Assembly: GCA_030550275.1 (NCBI GenBank)
Contig: JAUQPR010000002.1
Span: 171,898 to 235,897 of the forward strand
Origin: Bacteroidota bacterium
GTDB taxonomy: Bacteria; Bacteroidota; Ignavibacteria; Kapaibacteriales; HRBIN21
Length of the DNA stretch: 64,000 nucleotides
Direction: 5' to 3'
Under the pieces are notes generated by a model, which saw only the letters and a program-made list of their open reading frames with translations, was not told where the DNA came from and ran no database searches. Positions 8,166-17,417 of the stretch are shown here, piece after piece. Both the position numbers and the translations under genes were made by a program. Each line of letters starts with the position of its first letter. Position 1 is the stretch's first letter.

Positions 8166-8821
8166 CCCTCCTTGCCCACCAGCGGAACGAAGCGGAACTC
8201 TCCAAACTCCTCGTACTGGTACTCCTGCTCGGACTGACGCCGTACCCGCACCAGAACTTGCGACTGCAGGTCGCCCACCGGGATGACCAACCGTCCCCCA
8301 ATGGCAAGCTGCTCCAGCAACGGCTTTGGGATCTGCGGTGCCCCCGCCGTGACGATGATGGCATCGTAGGGCGCATGCTCTGCCCATCCGATGCTGCCAT
8401 CACCGAAACGGGTCTGAATGGATAGCCCCAGCTCAGCAAAGATGCGGCGCGCCCGCTGGTAGAGCTCCCAGTGGCGTTCGACCGTGTAGACCTTTGCTCC
8501 CATGAGCGCCAGCAGGGCAGCCTGGTACCCGCTACCGGTGCCGATTTCGAGCACCTTCTCCCCGGGCTCGAGCTCCAGCAGCGAGGTCATAAACGCCACC
8601 GTATAGGGCTGCGAGATGGTCTGGTTGAAGCCCAGCGGCAGCGCCACATCCTCATAGGCACGATGCACGAAGCTGGGATGCACAAAGCGCTCGCGCGGCA
8701 GACGTGCCATTGCCGCCAGCACCCGCTCGTCCCGGATGCCACGGCGCCGCAGGTGCTCGACGAGCATCTGGCGCAGCTCTGCGTAAGGGTCGGGGAAATC
8801 GTTCCGTTGCTGTTGTTGCAT
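8129..8821 (-). CDS. pcm: Protein-L-isoaspartate O-methyltransferase
   Basis: Uses S-adenosylmethionine to methylate damaged isoaspartyl residues so they can revert to aspartate. In 230 residues it shows the SAM-binding VLEIGTGSGYQAALLA motif and the preceding FNQTISQPYTVAFM substrate segment, in family order. The ATG at 8821 shares its A with the TGA stop of cdaA, so the pair is translationally coupled. A repair role would suit a heat-exposed organism, but the gene is widespread. Confidence 0.94.
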   Translation of the reverse strand: MQQQQRNDFPDPYAELRQMLVEHLRRRGIRDERVLAAMARLPRERFVHPSFVHRAYEDVALPLGFNQTISQPYTVAFMTSLLELEPGEKVLEIGTGSGYQAALLALMGAKVYTVERHWELYQRARRIFAELGLSIQTRFGDGSIGWAEHAPYDAIIVTAGAPQIPKPLLEQLAIGGRLVIPVGDLQSQVLVRVRRQSEQEYQYEEFGEFRFVPLVGKEGWQDVHSKPNPS

Positions 8822-9612
8822 CAGCTCTGCTGCTCCTGCGGTAGCCCTGCCCCAAGGAGTTCGACCAAACGTTCCCGCAAGCGAGCCGGTGAGACCCCAA
8901 GCTCAAGCACGCCTCCGTGCGCAATCGAGATCTCCCCGCTCTCCTCAGAGACCACGACCACTGTGGCATCGATCTGCTCGCTCAACCCCAATGCAGCACG
9001 ATGACGTGTCCCAATGGCTCGACCAGTCACATGCGTCGTTACGCTCAAGGGGAGAATGCAACGCGCTGCTACGATGAGCTGATTTTCGATGACCACCGCC
9101 CCATCGTGGAGTGGCGAACGCGGGTTGAAGATCGACAGCAGCAGCTCCTTGGTCACAACCGCCTGCAGGGGCACGCCGGTTTCGATGACCAAGCGCGGAC
9201 TCTGGGAGCCGGCGAATACAATCAGCGCGCCGATGTGCTTGGTTGCCATCTCGGTGACGGCTTCCAGCACCTCATCCAGCACCGGCGCCATCGGCGTACG
9301 CAGGAGCAGCCGCAGCAGCTTCGTCCGGGTCAACTGCACCAGTACCCGACGCAGCTCCGGTTGGAACAGCACCACGAACGCCAACAACCAGACGCCCGCC
9401 ACCGTGTGCACAATCCAGCCCAACGCAGCGAACTTCCCCACCTCCACCACCACGCTCAGAAGCAGCAGGAGTGCCAGCCCCAGCAGCACCTGCACCGCAG
9501 GTGTGTCGGAGAGCGCCCGATAGAGCCAGTAGAAGAGCGCTCCCACCGCTGCAACATCCAACACATCCACCAGGGTCACCTGGAGGAATCCAACCCGGAA
9601 CAGCTCAATCAT
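8821..9612 (-). CDS. cdaA: Diadenylate cyclase CdaA (c-di-AMP synthase)
   Basis: Condenses two ATP into the second messenger c-di-AMP. Three hydrophobic helices occupy roughly residues 10-95, followed by a DisA_N domain with the catalytic LHDGAVVI and GTRHRAALGLSE motifs intact. Length (263) and topology match CdaA and not the soluble DisA. Its ATG overlaps the TGA stop of phoH as ATGA. No c-di-AMP receptor or phosphodiesterase is seen in the window. Confidence 0.95.
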   Translation of the reverse strand: MIELFRVGFLQVTLVDVLDVAAVGALFYWLYRALSDTPAVQVLLGLALLLLLSVVVEVGKFAALGWIVHTVAGVWLLAFVVLFQPELRRVLVQLTRTKLLRLLLRTPMAPVLDEVLEAVTEMATKHIGALIVFAGSQSPRLVIETGVPLQAVVTKELLLSIFNPRSPLHDGAVVIENQLIVAARCILPLSVTTHVTGRAIGTRHRAALGLSEQIDATVVVVSEESGEISIAHGGVLELGVSPARLRERLVELLGAGLPQEQQS

Positions 9613-10595
9613 TGCCCGTTGTGACCGGATGCGCGGTCACATTGCCGCCGCTCATAGGCAGCCACAATGTCGGCAACCAGACGATGGCGCACGACGTCGC
9701 TGCGGTCGAAGTAAACGAAGGCAATCCCTGGGATGCCCTGCAGCACCTCCTGCACGTCCACCAGTCCCGAAGCCGAAGGCTTGGGCAGGTCAATCTGCGT
9801 CACATCTCCGGTAATGACCGCCTTCGAGCGCGGACCCAGCCGTGTCAGGAACATCTTCATCTGCCCGACGGTGGCGTTCTGGGCTTCGTCGAGAATCAGG
9901 AACGCGTTGCTGAGGGTGCGTCCGCGCATGTACGCCAGTGGCACCACCTCGACGATCCGCCGCTCCATCATCGAGCGGAGCTTCTCCGCACCGAGCATCT
10001 CGATGAGCGCATCGGTGATCGGTCGGAGGTAGGGATCGACCTTCTCCTGCAGGTCCCCCGGCAGGAATCCCAGGGATTCGCCCGCCTCGACCGCAGGGCG
10101 CGAGATGATAATGCGCCCGACCTCATCCCGCTGCAGTGCCGCCAGCGCCATGGCAACGGCAAGGTAGGTCTTGCCCGTCCCCGCCGGACCAATGGCAAAG
10201 ACCACATCATGGGTGCGCACCAGGCGGCAGTACTCCAACTGCTTCGGCGTACGGGCACGGATCGCCCCTTGCCGCCCGACGTAGATGACCTCCTCCTCTT
10301 GCTCCTGTGGGGAGCGCAGCCCACGCTCAGCGGCAACCAGCTCCACCACCGTTGCAACGTCCTCCGGCAGCAACCGCCCGTTACGCCGCAGAAGGTAGAT
10401 GAGCTCGGCAAAGAGCGCCTCCAGGGCGGCGATCTCTTCGGCATCACCCCGCAGCACAACAACATTGCCCCGCACGATGACCGCCCCGCCCAAGCGGCGC
10501 TCGATCAGGTGGAGATACTGGTCGTTGACCCCAAAGAGCGCAAGCGGCTCGACATCCGCCAGTGTGATGCGCTTCTCGAGTACTTCCGTCGGCAT
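9609..10595 (-). CDS. phoH: PhoH family ATPase
   Basis: Cytoplasmic P-loop ATPase of 328 residues linked to RNA metabolism in several bacteria. An N-terminal KH-like segment (GVNDQYLHLIERRLGGAVIV) precedes Walker A GPAGTGKTYLAVA, the SRPAVEAGESLGFLPGD block and Walker B FLILDEAQNAT. It is first gene of the minus-strand operon with cdaA, pcm and miaA. The 133 bases upstream hold a GGGGTGC/GCACCCC inverted repeat (10680-10686 and 10710-10716) without a U-tract and no exact TAnnTTTG. Confidence 0.92.
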   Translation of the reverse strand: MPTEVLEKRITLADVEPLALFGVNDQYLHLIERRLGGAVIVRGNVVVLRGDAEEIAALEALFAELIYLLRRNGRLLPEDVATVVELVAAERGLRSPQEQEEEVIYVGRQGAIRARTPKQLEYCRLVRTHDVVFAIGPAGTGKTYLAVAMALAALQRDEVGRIIISRPAVEAGESLGFLPGDLQEKVDPYLRPITDALIEMLGAEKLRSMMERRIVEVVPLAYMRGRTLSNAFLILDEAQNATVGQMKMFLTRLGPRSKAVITGDVTQIDLPKPSASGLVDVQEVLQGIPGIAFVYFDRSDVVRHRLVADIVAAYERRQCDRASGHNGQ

Positions 10596-10728
10596 ACCTA
10601 CTGTGCAATCTCAGCGCTGCTTCTGCGAACTTCCGCTGCTATAAACGAAGAAGCCCGCTCTCCAGTTGGAGCTGTCCTGGGGGTGCCGCCGCCCCTGAAG
10701 AGCGGTCGAGCACCCCATCAGGACGCGC

Positions 10729-11547
10729 TCACTCCCCACGCTTTGAAGGTGTCTGCGGCGCCGCCTGTTGCGGGGTCTCCTGCTGTGCTGGCACTGCGCT
10801 CTGCTGCTGTGCTAAGCGCTTCTTGCGGTAGTAGGAACGCTCGGCACGCAGCTCCTCCGGTGTCTTGGGACCCGGAGGTGGTATGCGCAAGACCTGCCCG
10901 GGATAGATGATGTCGGGATTGCGAATTTGGTCGGTGTTGGCAATCCAAATCTTGGGCCACTGGAACGGATCGGCGTAGATATCCGGCTTGCCGGAGATGT
11001 TCCACAGGCAATCGCGATCGCGCGCCCAGGTGCCAACGGTGTAGGTCTTCTCGCGCTTCTCCCGGTAAAGCCCACGGATTTCGCGCGCCAGTTCGATAAT
11101 GCGGTTGTAGAACTCCGGCAGCAGCGCGATCTTCTCCCCGCGCAAGGTGTTGAGTTCGCGCTCCAGCGCTTCAATCTCGGCACGCCGGTCCGCCAGGACA
11201 TCATCGGGCAAGCCGCGATACTCGCGCACGCGCCCCTCCAGTTGCCCCAATCGCTGGCGGAAGCGCTCAATATCTGCCTGCGTTGCCCCAACGAGCGCAT
11301 AGAGCTCCTCGTTGCACTTGCGTATATCGGCGATGGCTTGCTGGAGCTGTGCTTCCAGGCGCTGGACTTCACCGCTCACAGCCTGCAACTGCGCCTGCAA
11401 CTGCGACACCTTCGCCTGCCACTCCTGAATCCGCAGCTCGGCTTCGGCTTTCGTCAACTGCTCATCGGGCTTGGTCGGCTCGGGGGGCTGCTGCGCCACA
11501 ACTGCTGCGCACGCAGCCAAGAACAGTACGGCACGATACCGCTTCAT
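10729..11547 (-). CDS. Exported coiled-coil protein with C-terminal LysM-like domain
   Basis: A 272-residue protein with a signal peptide ending near AVVAQQ, a long heptad-rich coiled coil from about 35 to 165, and a LysM-like module (EKTYTVGTWARDRDCLWNIS through IIYPGQVLRIP) at about 165-230. The tail is rich in Gln, Pro and Ala. LysM modules bind peptidoglycan, so I expect a periplasmic wall-associated scaffold; the exact role is unknown. A GGGAGGA ribosome-binding site lies five bases before the ATG. It follows the small lipoprotein gene by 26 bases and is probably in the same transcript. Confidence 0.75.
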   Translation of the reverse strand: MKRYRAVLFLAACAAVVAQQPPEPTKPDEQLTKAEAELRIQEWQAKVSQLQAQLQAVSGEVQRLEAQLQQAIADIRKCNEELYALVGATQADIERFRQRLGQLEGRVREYRGLPDDVLADRRAEIEALERELNTLRGEKIALLPEFYNRIIELAREIRGLYREKREKTYTVGTWARDRDCLWNISGKPDIYADPFQWPKIWIANTDQIRNPDIIYPGQVLRIPPPGPKTPEELRAERSYYRKKRLAQQQSAVPAQQETPQQAAPQTPSKRGE

Positions 11548-11573
11548 TGTGTCCTCCCGCTACTTGTGCAACA

Positions 11574-11918
11574 TCAGCGCGGCTTCTTCTGGGTTTTGAT
11601 CTCTACCCCGGGCTGCTCCTGTGGGGCGGGTGGAGCCGGTGTGTAGTCGGGCCAGGAGTTCGGCCATGTTGCCAGCTTCTCTCGCACGAACTGCTGCTGG
11701 CTCTGGCACTGCTGAAGTTCGCGCTGCCGCGACGCAAGCTCCCCTTGCAGACGCCCTTTCTCGGCTTCCTTCCGCGCAATGTCCTGGTTCAGTTGCCGTT
11801 CCGCTGCCCGCAGTTCACGCAGCCGCTCGAGCTGCTCCTCCGTGATTTTGGGCGTACACCCCACCAGGTACATCCCCACGAGCGCAAGCACCACTGGAAG
11901 TGCTGCGGAGAGTCTCAT
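11574..11918 (-). CDS. Small coiled-coil lipoprotein
   Basis: A 114-residue predicted lipoprotein: MRLSAALPVVLALVGMYLVGC has the charged start, hydrophobic core and LVGC lipobox expected for lipid attachment, followed by a coiled coil (about 30-80) and a proline-rich tail. I chose the ATG at 11918 because the signal begins there; the frame open further upstream is inside another gene. A TAAGTTTG promoter element lies 38 bases upstream. Pairing with the LysM coiled-coil protein suggests an envelope complex, but I recognise no family. Confidence 0.7.
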   Translation of the reverse strand: MRLSAALPVVLALVGMYLVGCTPKITEEQLERLRELRAAERQLNQDIARKEAEKGRLQGELASRQRELQQCQSQQQFVREKLATWPNSWPDYTPAPPAPQEQPGVEIKTQKKPR

Positions 11919-11956
11919 GGTGCCCTCACGTTGCTGTGAGACATCCGACGCTGCCA

Positions 11957-11964
11957 CAAACTTA
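11957..11964 (-). promoter_or_regulatory. Promoter -7 element (TAAGTTTG) before the lipoprotein/LysM pair
   Basis: Exact TAnnTTTG on the minus strand. Its TAA is also the stop codon (11962-11964) of the nucleotidyltransferase gene upstream, so the promoter is built on the end of the preceding gene. The lipoprotein ATG is 38 bases downstream. Confidence 0.65.
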
Positions 11965-12729
11965 GGGCAAATTCCCCAATGTTCCACTGCACGCTCTGCT
12001 GCGCTCGAACTTCCATCCGTAGCGCTGCAGCCATCGTTCGGCATGTGCCAGCATCGCCGGAGTATCCACATCCTGCCAGAAGTGCTCCCCGATATCGAGC
12101 GCGTGGACCTGCCCCAGAGCAGCAAGGCGGCGTACTCCATCGGTCAGCGAGGCATCCCCTTGGCTCTCCACTACCGCCTGCAGCGCAGCCAAGAGAGCTG
12201 AGCCGGCAACGAACACCCCAGTGTCCACCGCATTGTAGGCTTGCAACTCCTTGCCAATGGCGCGCACCTTGCCCTCGTGGACCATCACCTTTGTGGCATC
12301 GGCGAGATCGAGAATGCGCTCCAGCCGGAAATCCACACATAAGGCGATCCCTTGCGCCGGAAGCGACTGGCGCTGAAGCCAGCACAGCAGCTCCGGCTCC
12401 ACAATATGGTCGCACATCAATAGCAGGAAGCGCTCCTGCAGCAGCGGAGCCGCCGCCAGCACCGAGAGCCCGTTTTGCCCCTCAAACCGCCGATTGTGCA
12501 CCCACCGGCAACGGAGCTGCCCGGCGTAGGTGCGGAGGAATCCAGTTACCTCCTCCGCCCGATAGCCGACGACGACCACGGCGTCTGTGCAGCCTGCCAG
12601 CTCCACCCCACGCAGCACCCACTCCAGCAGCGGACGCCCTGCAATCGGCACCAAAGGCTTGGGATGTGTTGCATGCGGCTGTAGGCGGGTTCCTTGTCCT
12701 GCGGCAATGATGAGTGCCTGCCGGAGCAT
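11962..12729 (-). CDS. Sugar/inositol-phosphate nucleotidyltransferase (candidate CTP:inositol-1-phosphate cytidylyltransferase)
   Basis: A 255-residue nucleotidyltransferase of the GT-A-like fold. The N-terminus IIAAGQGTRLQPHATHPKPL is the nucleotide-binding signature, GRPLLEWVL follows, and LLLMCDHIVEPELL holds the metal-binding Asp in a form resembling the IPCT half of IPCT/DIPPS enzymes. Its ATG is fused to the TAA stop of the inositol-phosphate synthase gene as TAATG, so the two are coupled. Family membership is clear; CTP and inositol phosphate as substrates are inferred from the neighbours. Confidence 0.75.
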   Translation of the reverse strand: MLRQALIIAAGQGTRLQPHATHPKPLVPIAGRPLLEWVLRGVELAGCTDAVVVVGYRAEEVTGFLRTYAGQLRCRWVHNRRFEGQNGLSVLAAAPLLQERFLLLMCDHIVEPELLCWLQRQSLPAQGIALCVDFRLERILDLADATKVMVHEGKVRAIGKELQAYNAVDTGVFVAGSALLAALQAVVESQGDASLTDGVRRLAALGQVHALDIGEHFWQDVDTPAMLAHAERWLQRYGWKFERSRACSGTLGNLP

Positions 12730-14015
12730 TATGCCTGTGGGAGCGTCTGTTGCGCCGCTCTCCACCGAAGAGCCAATCCCTGCAGTGCCCTGCAGAGCAT
12801 CTGGTACTGCTCCGCCAAGGCATGGTGGACTGGCTCTCCAGGGCGCACGTGCGGGCTTTTGAAGTAGAAGCTCAGCCAGGATTGCGGACCGCGCCACCCT
12901 GCGCGCGCCGCCAAGTCCAGAAACAGCACCAAATCCAGCACCAACGGCGCTGCCAGAATGGAATCCCGGCAGGAGAAATTCACCCGCAACTGCATCGGAT
13001 AGCCCATCCACCCCACCAGGTCTACAACGTCCCAGCTCTCTTTGGCATCCCCACGCGGCGGGTAGTAATGGATGCGCACCTTGTGGTACAGCTCCCCGTA
13101 GAGCTCCGGATAGAGCTGCGGCGAGAGTATCCCATCGAGCACCTCGGACTTGGTGGCCTCCTTCGAGCGGAAGCTGCCTTCGTCGTCGAGCACCCAACCG
13201 TCCCGATTCCCCAGGATGTTGACCGAGAACCATCCCTGAACGCCGAGGAGGCGCATCCGCAGCGCCGGAGCCAGTACCGTCTTCAGCAGCGTTTGCCCAG
13301 TCTTGAGGTCTTTGCCCGCAATCGGCACTCCCTTGAGCTCGGCGAGCTCCTCCAGCGCGGGGATGTCTGCTGCCCGATTCGGCGTTGCATTGGCATACGG
13401 GATGCCCTCCTGCAGCGCCGCATAGGCGTAGATCTGCGAAGGGGCAATTGCCGGGTCGTTGCGCTCCAATCCCTGCTCAAAGGCTCGCAGCGAGCGATGG
13501 CAGGGCGCAAGCTCAAGGTGCACCTCCGTTGATGCGCACCAGACCATAACCGCCCGCTCCGCCCCGATGGCTGCTTTCGCTTGCCGGATATCCTCACGGA
13601 GGGCTTCCGCCAGCTCCCGCTTCGTTCGCCCCTGCTTGACGTGCGGACCATCCAATTTGCGCACGTACTGCCGGTCAAAGACCGCCTTCATTGGGCGGAT
13701 TTGCCGGAGGAAATCCCGCAGTGCGTGCAAATCCTGTTTCTGCAGCACTCCAGCGGCGCGGGCAGCTTCGTAGGCATCATCCGGAAAGATATCCCACGCG
13801 GCGAAGTGCAGCGCTTCAAGCGGTGCCAGCGGCAGCACCTCGGGCACGGGCTGCTCGCCTCCATCCTCCTGGAGCGGAATACGCCCCAGTTGCGAAAAGG
13901 CGCCGATCGGTCGGACACGCCCTTGCCGGATCGCCTCTACCCCGGCGAGAAAGGTTGTGGCAACCGCGCCCAGCCCGGGCAGCAATACCAGGAGCGGTCC
14001 GGTATGCGGAACCAT
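12729..14015 (-). CDS. Inositol-3-phosphate synthase
   Basis: Converts glucose-6-phosphate to myo-inositol phosphate using tightly bound NAD. The 428 residues begin with the dinucleotide motif LLPGLGAVATTFLAGV, and contain RPMKAVFD, IPYANATPNR, VNILGNRDGWVL, KSEVLDGIL and HYYPPRGDAKESWDVVDL, a full set of synthase landmarks. A GGAGGGG ribosome-binding site precedes the ATG by five bases. It starts 18 bases after the CDP-alcohol phosphotransferase gene, supporting an inositol-phosphate ester or lipid pathway. Confidence 0.92.
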   Translation of the reverse strand: MVPHTGPLLVLLPGLGAVATTFLAGVEAIRQGRVRPIGAFSQLGRIPLQEDGGEQPVPEVLPLAPLEALHFAAWDIFPDDAYEAARAAGVLQKQDLHALRDFLRQIRPMKAVFDRQYVRKLDGPHVKQGRTKRELAEALREDIRQAKAAIGAERAVMVWCASTEVHLELAPCHRSLRAFEQGLERNDPAIAPSQIYAYAALQEGIPYANATPNRAADIPALEELAELKGVPIAGKDLKTGQTLLKTVLAPALRMRLLGVQGWFSVNILGNRDGWVLDDEGSFRSKEATKSEVLDGILSPQLYPELYGELYHKVRIHYYPPRGDAKESWDVVDLVGWMGYPMQLRVNFSCRDSILAAPLVLDLVLFLDLAARAGWRGPQSWLSFYFKSPHVRPGEPVHHALAEQYQMLCRALQGLALRWRAAQQTLPQA

Positions 14016-14033
14016 CGCTTCCCCTCCGCCACT

Positions 14034-14927
14034 TCACCCAACAACCAATGCAGCCTCCAAACGCAACTGCTCGACAAAGCGCTGCTGCCGCCTCCGGGTC
14101 CATCCCCACAGGAGCAGCATCGCAGCGTTGAGCAGTACAAGCTCCCCGGCAAGGAACAGCTGCGGCATCCCCGCCAGGCAGCAGACAAAGAGTGCCGCCG
14201 TGCGGTAGTTCGAGCTCAGAACGCTCCAGCCCCACACCACCGGCAGCAGGAGCTGACGGTACAGCCGTGCGACACGCTCCGCACTGCTGCTCTGCACTTG
14301 GCGCAGCAGCAACTCCTCTCCGCTCAGCCAGCGTTGGACAGCAGCGTAGAGCCGATACACTGGACGGAGCACCCAGGGCACCTGCTCCCACCGGGCAGCA
14401 AGCACGGGCTTGGAGTGCACGAAGTACTCGTACAGCTGGCGCTGCCGCTCGTAGGCTCCTGCCTGCACAAAGTGGCTCAGTGCAGCTCCCGCGATCAACG
14501 CCCAAATCCATCCGCCCACGCTCGAATGCAGGGAGAGTCCCAGCGCCAAATACAGCGCTGCAAAGGTCCCGTGGTCGCACACTCCATCTACGAGCTTCCC
14601 CAGCTCGGAGCTCTTTCCGGTCAGGCGTGCCAGTTGCCCATCGGCTCCATCCAGCACATGCCAGAGCAGCATGCAGGCGAATCCCACCCAGCAGGTCCAC
14701 CCGTACTGCCAAAAGCCGTAGGCGAGCGCAGCTGCCACTCCGCTTCCCAGCCCCGCCAGCGACAGCAGATTCGGGTGGATTCCCCACCGAGCCGCCCGCT
14801 GTGCCAACCACCAGCTTGCTGGATGGATAATCCAGCGGTTCGTCCACTCCTCGATCTCCGCCGTCCGCCACGCTTGCCGGGCATGCGGCTCAGCGTTCCC
14901 CAAGGCTTCAGCGACGGATGCTGCCAT
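14034..14927 (-). CDS. CDP-alcohol phosphatidyltransferase family enzyme (inositol lipid or di-inositol phosphate synthesis)
   Basis: Membrane enzyme of 297 residues that joins a CDP-activated alcohol to a second alcohol. The family signature D-x2-D-G-x2-A-R-x8-G-x3-D-x3-D is complete at [12 protein letters not shown] through KLVDGVCD. About six hydrophobic segments follow the cytoplasmic N-terminus. Given the inositol-phosphate synthase and nucleotidyltransferase downstream, the product may be an inositol phospholipid precursor or the thermophile solute di-myo-inositol phosphate; the sequence alone does not decide. It overlaps the end of yjbQ by 20 bases. Confidence 0.85.
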   Translation of the reverse strand: MAASVAEALGNAEPHARQAWRTAEIEEWTNRWIIHPASWWLAQRAARWGIHPNLLSLAGLGSGVAAALAYGFWQYGWTCWVGFACMLLWHVLDGADGQLARLTGKSSELGKLVDGVCDHGTFAALYLALGLSLHSSVGGWIWALIAGAALSHFVQAGAYERQRQLYEYFVHSKPVLAARWEQVPWVLRPVYRLYAAVQRWLSGEELLLRQVQSSSAERVARLYRQLLLPVVWGWSVLSSNYRTAALFVCCLAGMPQLFLAGELVLLNAAMLLLWGWTRRRQQRFVEQLRLEAALVVG

Positions 14928-15363
14928 CGGCTGCGTCCCGACCCTCTCCCCACAGCGTTGCTATGAGCGTGCGCGGGCGCGCCCGCTCGCGATGCTCGCA
15001 CAGGTAGATGCCCTGCCACGTGCCCAATCCCAGCCGCCCATCCATGACGGGAATCAGCAGCGAGCACCCCAGAAGCACACTCTTGATGTGCGAGGTCATG
15101 TCGTCGGGACCCTCGACCGTGTGCTCGTACAGCCGGGGATCCTCCGGCACCAGGCGACGCAGAAAGCGCTCCATATCGGAGCGCACGCTGGGATCGGCGT
15201 TCTCATTGATTGCCAAGCTCGCGCTGGTATGCTGCAAAAATACGTGCAGCAGCCCGACTCGTACCTGCCCCAGCTCCGGTAGCTGCGCCAGGATCTCTTC
15301 GGTGACCAAGTGGATACCGCGTGGCTTTGCCGCAAGCCGGATGACCCGCTGCACCCACAACAT
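14908..15363 (-). CDS. YjbQ/UPF0047 family protein
   Basis: A 151-residue member of the UPF0047 family, reported to have weak thiamine-phosphate synthase activity in E. coli; its physiological role is unsettled. Diagnostic pieces are [19 protein letters not shown], the [13 protein letters not shown] loop and [13 protein letters not shown]. The start is the ATG at 15363. It is the first gene of the minus-strand inositol operon, overlapping the next gene, though a functional link is not obvious. Confidence 0.88.
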   Translation of the reverse strand: MLWVQRVIRLAAKPRGIHLVTEEILAQLPELGQVRVGLLHVFLQHTSASLAINENADPSVRSDMERFLRRLVPEDPRLYEHTVEGPDDMTSHIKSVLLGCSLLIPVMDGRLGLGTWQGIYLCEHRERARPRTLIATLWGEGRDAADGSIRR

Positions 15364-15548
15364 CTGCACTCCCACTACTGCAGCAGCACAAGACGAAGAG
15401 CGCGCCTCCACTCAGACAGCCTCCATGCAAGGGGAGCTGCGCCGGCAACGCATCCCCACCACCGTCGGCTTGCCTGCCCGAGACTCCCAGGCGCTCTTGG
15501 ATTGCCCGCACCTGCCGTATCTTCGCTTGGCAACATCGCACGGGCATC

Positions 15549-17378
15549 ATGAGCTTCCGCACTATCCCTGAGCTGTTCCTACAGGTCGTTGACCGGTTCC
15601 TGGCGGAGTCGGAGCGGGGAGCGCGCAAGCCCGCTTTCCTGGTCAAGCGCGCCGGAGGCTACCAACCGGTGACCTACGCCGAGCTCGCTGCACTGGTCTA
15701 CCGCTGCGCTGCTGGACTGCTCCGCTTGGGAATCGCTCCAGGGGACCGCGTCGGGATCGTCTCGGAGAACCGCTTGGAATGGGTCGTGGCGGACCTGGCA
15801 ATTGCCGGTATCGGAGCGGTCAGCGTTCCGGTGTTCCCAACACTGACTGGTGAGCAGATCGCCTACATCCTGGACCACAGTCAAGCCGTTGCCGCTTTCC
15901 TCTCCAACCGCTTCCAGTGGCAGAAGCTGCGCCCGGTGATGTCCAGCATCGGGTACCTGCAGCACCTCCTCCTCTTCAGCGAGGAGCGTGGCGTGCCCGT
16001 GCTCCAGTGGCAGGAGTTCCTGGAATCCGCCCCCGCAGAGCAACTGCCGCGCTGGGAGCAGCAGTACCGCGAACGGGCAGCGTCTGTGCAGCCCAATGCC
16101 CTGCTGACGCTCATCTACACCAGCGGCACAACCGGAGTCCCCAAAGGGGTGATGCTCACCCACCACAACGTCGTGGAGAACGTCAAAGCTGCGCTGCGGG
16201 CGGTGCCGATCGATTCCTCGGATGTGCTGCTGTCCTATCTTCCACTGAGCCACTCCTACGAGCGCACCACCGGATACTACAGCGCCTTCGCCGCCGGGGC
16301 GACTATCGCCTTTGCCGAATCCATCGAGACCGTCGCGCGCAACCTCACCGAGGTGCGCCCAACCGTGATGACGAGCGTCCCCCGGCTCTTCGAACGCGCA
16401 CGCGCCCGGGTGATGGCAACCCTGGCGCAACAGCCTCGGCTGCGGCAGCGCATCGCCCTCTGGGCGCTTGAGGTCGGACGTCGGGCATGGCATGAACGGC
16501 AACGCAGGGGGCGTCTCTCCGCTGCAACGGCTGCACAGCTGCGGCTTGCCGACCGCCTTGTCCTCCGGAAGCTTCGCGAACGCCTCGGCGGGCGCTTGCG
16601 CTTCTTCGTCTCCGGTGGGGCAGCCCTCCCGGTGGATGTTGCCGAATTCTTCTTCGCCATCGGCATCCCCATCCTCGAGGGCTACGGCTTGACCGAAGCT
16701 GCTCCAGTGCTCACCGTCAACCGCCTCGACGATATCGAGCTGGGCACCGTGGGCAAGCCTCTGGACAACGTGGAGATCCGCCTGGCGGAGGATGGGGAGA
16801 TCCTGGCGCGCGGTCCCAACATCATGCAGGGCTACTGGCGCGATCCCGATGCCACCGCCGAGGCGCTCGATTCCGAGGGCTGGCTCCACACTGGCGACAT
16901 CGGGAGCTGGAGCGCCCGCGGGAACCTCATCATCACCGACCGCAAGAAGCACATCTTCGTCAGCAGCGGCGGCAAAAACATCGCTCCCCAGCCCATCGAG
17001 CAGCTCCTGTGCCAGAGTCCCTACATCGACCAATGCCTGCTCATCGGCGATGGGCGCCCATATTGCACAGCGCTGATTGTGCCGGATTTCGAAGCTCTGG
17101 CTGCCTACGCTGCCGAACACGGCATTGCGGAAAGCTCTGCCGAGGCATTAGTGCAGCACCCGGCAATCCAGGAGCTCATCCAGCGCGAGCTGGACCGCCT
17201 CCAGCGCCCGCTTGCCCGCTACGAGAGGGTCCGCCGCTTCACCCTGCTGCCCAAGCCCTTCTCCATTGAGAGTGGCGAGCTCACCCCGACGCTCAAGATC
17301 CGCCGCAGCGTCGTCGAACGCAACTACGCCGAGCTCATCGAGGCGATGTACCGGCTCAAGCCGCCCGAGGAGCAGTAA
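15549..17378 (+). CDS. Long-chain acyl-CoA synthetase (AMP-forming)
   Basis: Activates fatty acids to acyl-CoA through an acyl-adenylate. In 609 residues it has the P-loop-like LIYTSGTTGVPKGVMLTHHN, the YLPLSHSYER motif, ILEGYGLTEAAPVL and the TGDIG..TDRKKHIFVSSGGKNI hinge, all in order. A near-match promoter element TATCTTCG sits at 15518-15525, 23 bases before the ATG. Its TAA stop forms part of the promoter of the next gene. Chain-length preference cannot be read from sequence. Confidence 0.92.
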   Translation: MSFRTIPELFLQVVDRFLAESERGARKPAFLVKRAGGYQPVTYAELAALVYRCAAGLLRLGIAPGDRVGIVSENRLEWVVADLAIAGIGAVSVPVFPTLTGEQIAYILDHSQAVAAFLSNRFQWQKLRPVMSSIGYLQHLLLFSEERGVPVLQWQEFLESAPAEQLPRWEQQYRERAASVQPNALLTLIYTSGTTGVPKGVMLTHHNVVENVKAALRAVPIDSSDVLLSYLPLSHSYERTTGYYSAFAAGATIAFAESIETVARNLTEVRPTVMTSVPRLFERARARVMATLAQQPRLRQRIALWALEVGRRAWHERQRRGRLSAATAAQLRLADRLVLRKLRERLGGRLRFFVSGGAALPVDVAEFFFAIGIPILEGYGLTEAAPVLTVNRLDDIELGTVGKPLDNVEIRLAEDGEILARGPNIMQGYWRDPDATAEALDSEGWLHTGDIGSWSARGNLIITDRKKHIFVSSGGKNIAPQPIEQLLCQSPYIDQCLLIGDGRPYCTALIVPDFEALAAYAAEHGIAESSAEALVQHPAIQELIQRELDRLQRPLARYERVRRFTLLPKPFSIESGELTPTLKIRRSVVERNYAELIEAMYRLKPPEEQ

Positions 17379-17383
17379 TTTTG
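17376..17383 (+). promoter_or_regulatory. Promoter -7 element (TAATTTTG) of adenine deaminase
   Basis: Exact TAnnTTTG match whose TAA is the stop codon of the acyl-CoA synthetase gene. The adenine deaminase ATG is 34 bases further on. Confidence 0.65.
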
Positions 17384-17417
17384 CCCTCGGCGTCGTCCCC
17401 CAAGCCGCCACAGTACA

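Noticed and set aside
10680..10716. GGGGTGC/GCACCCC inverted repeat between the LysM gene and phoH as a terminator
   Set aside because: Arms pair over a 23-base interior but no U-tract follows on either strand; it is only mentioned in the phoH entry.
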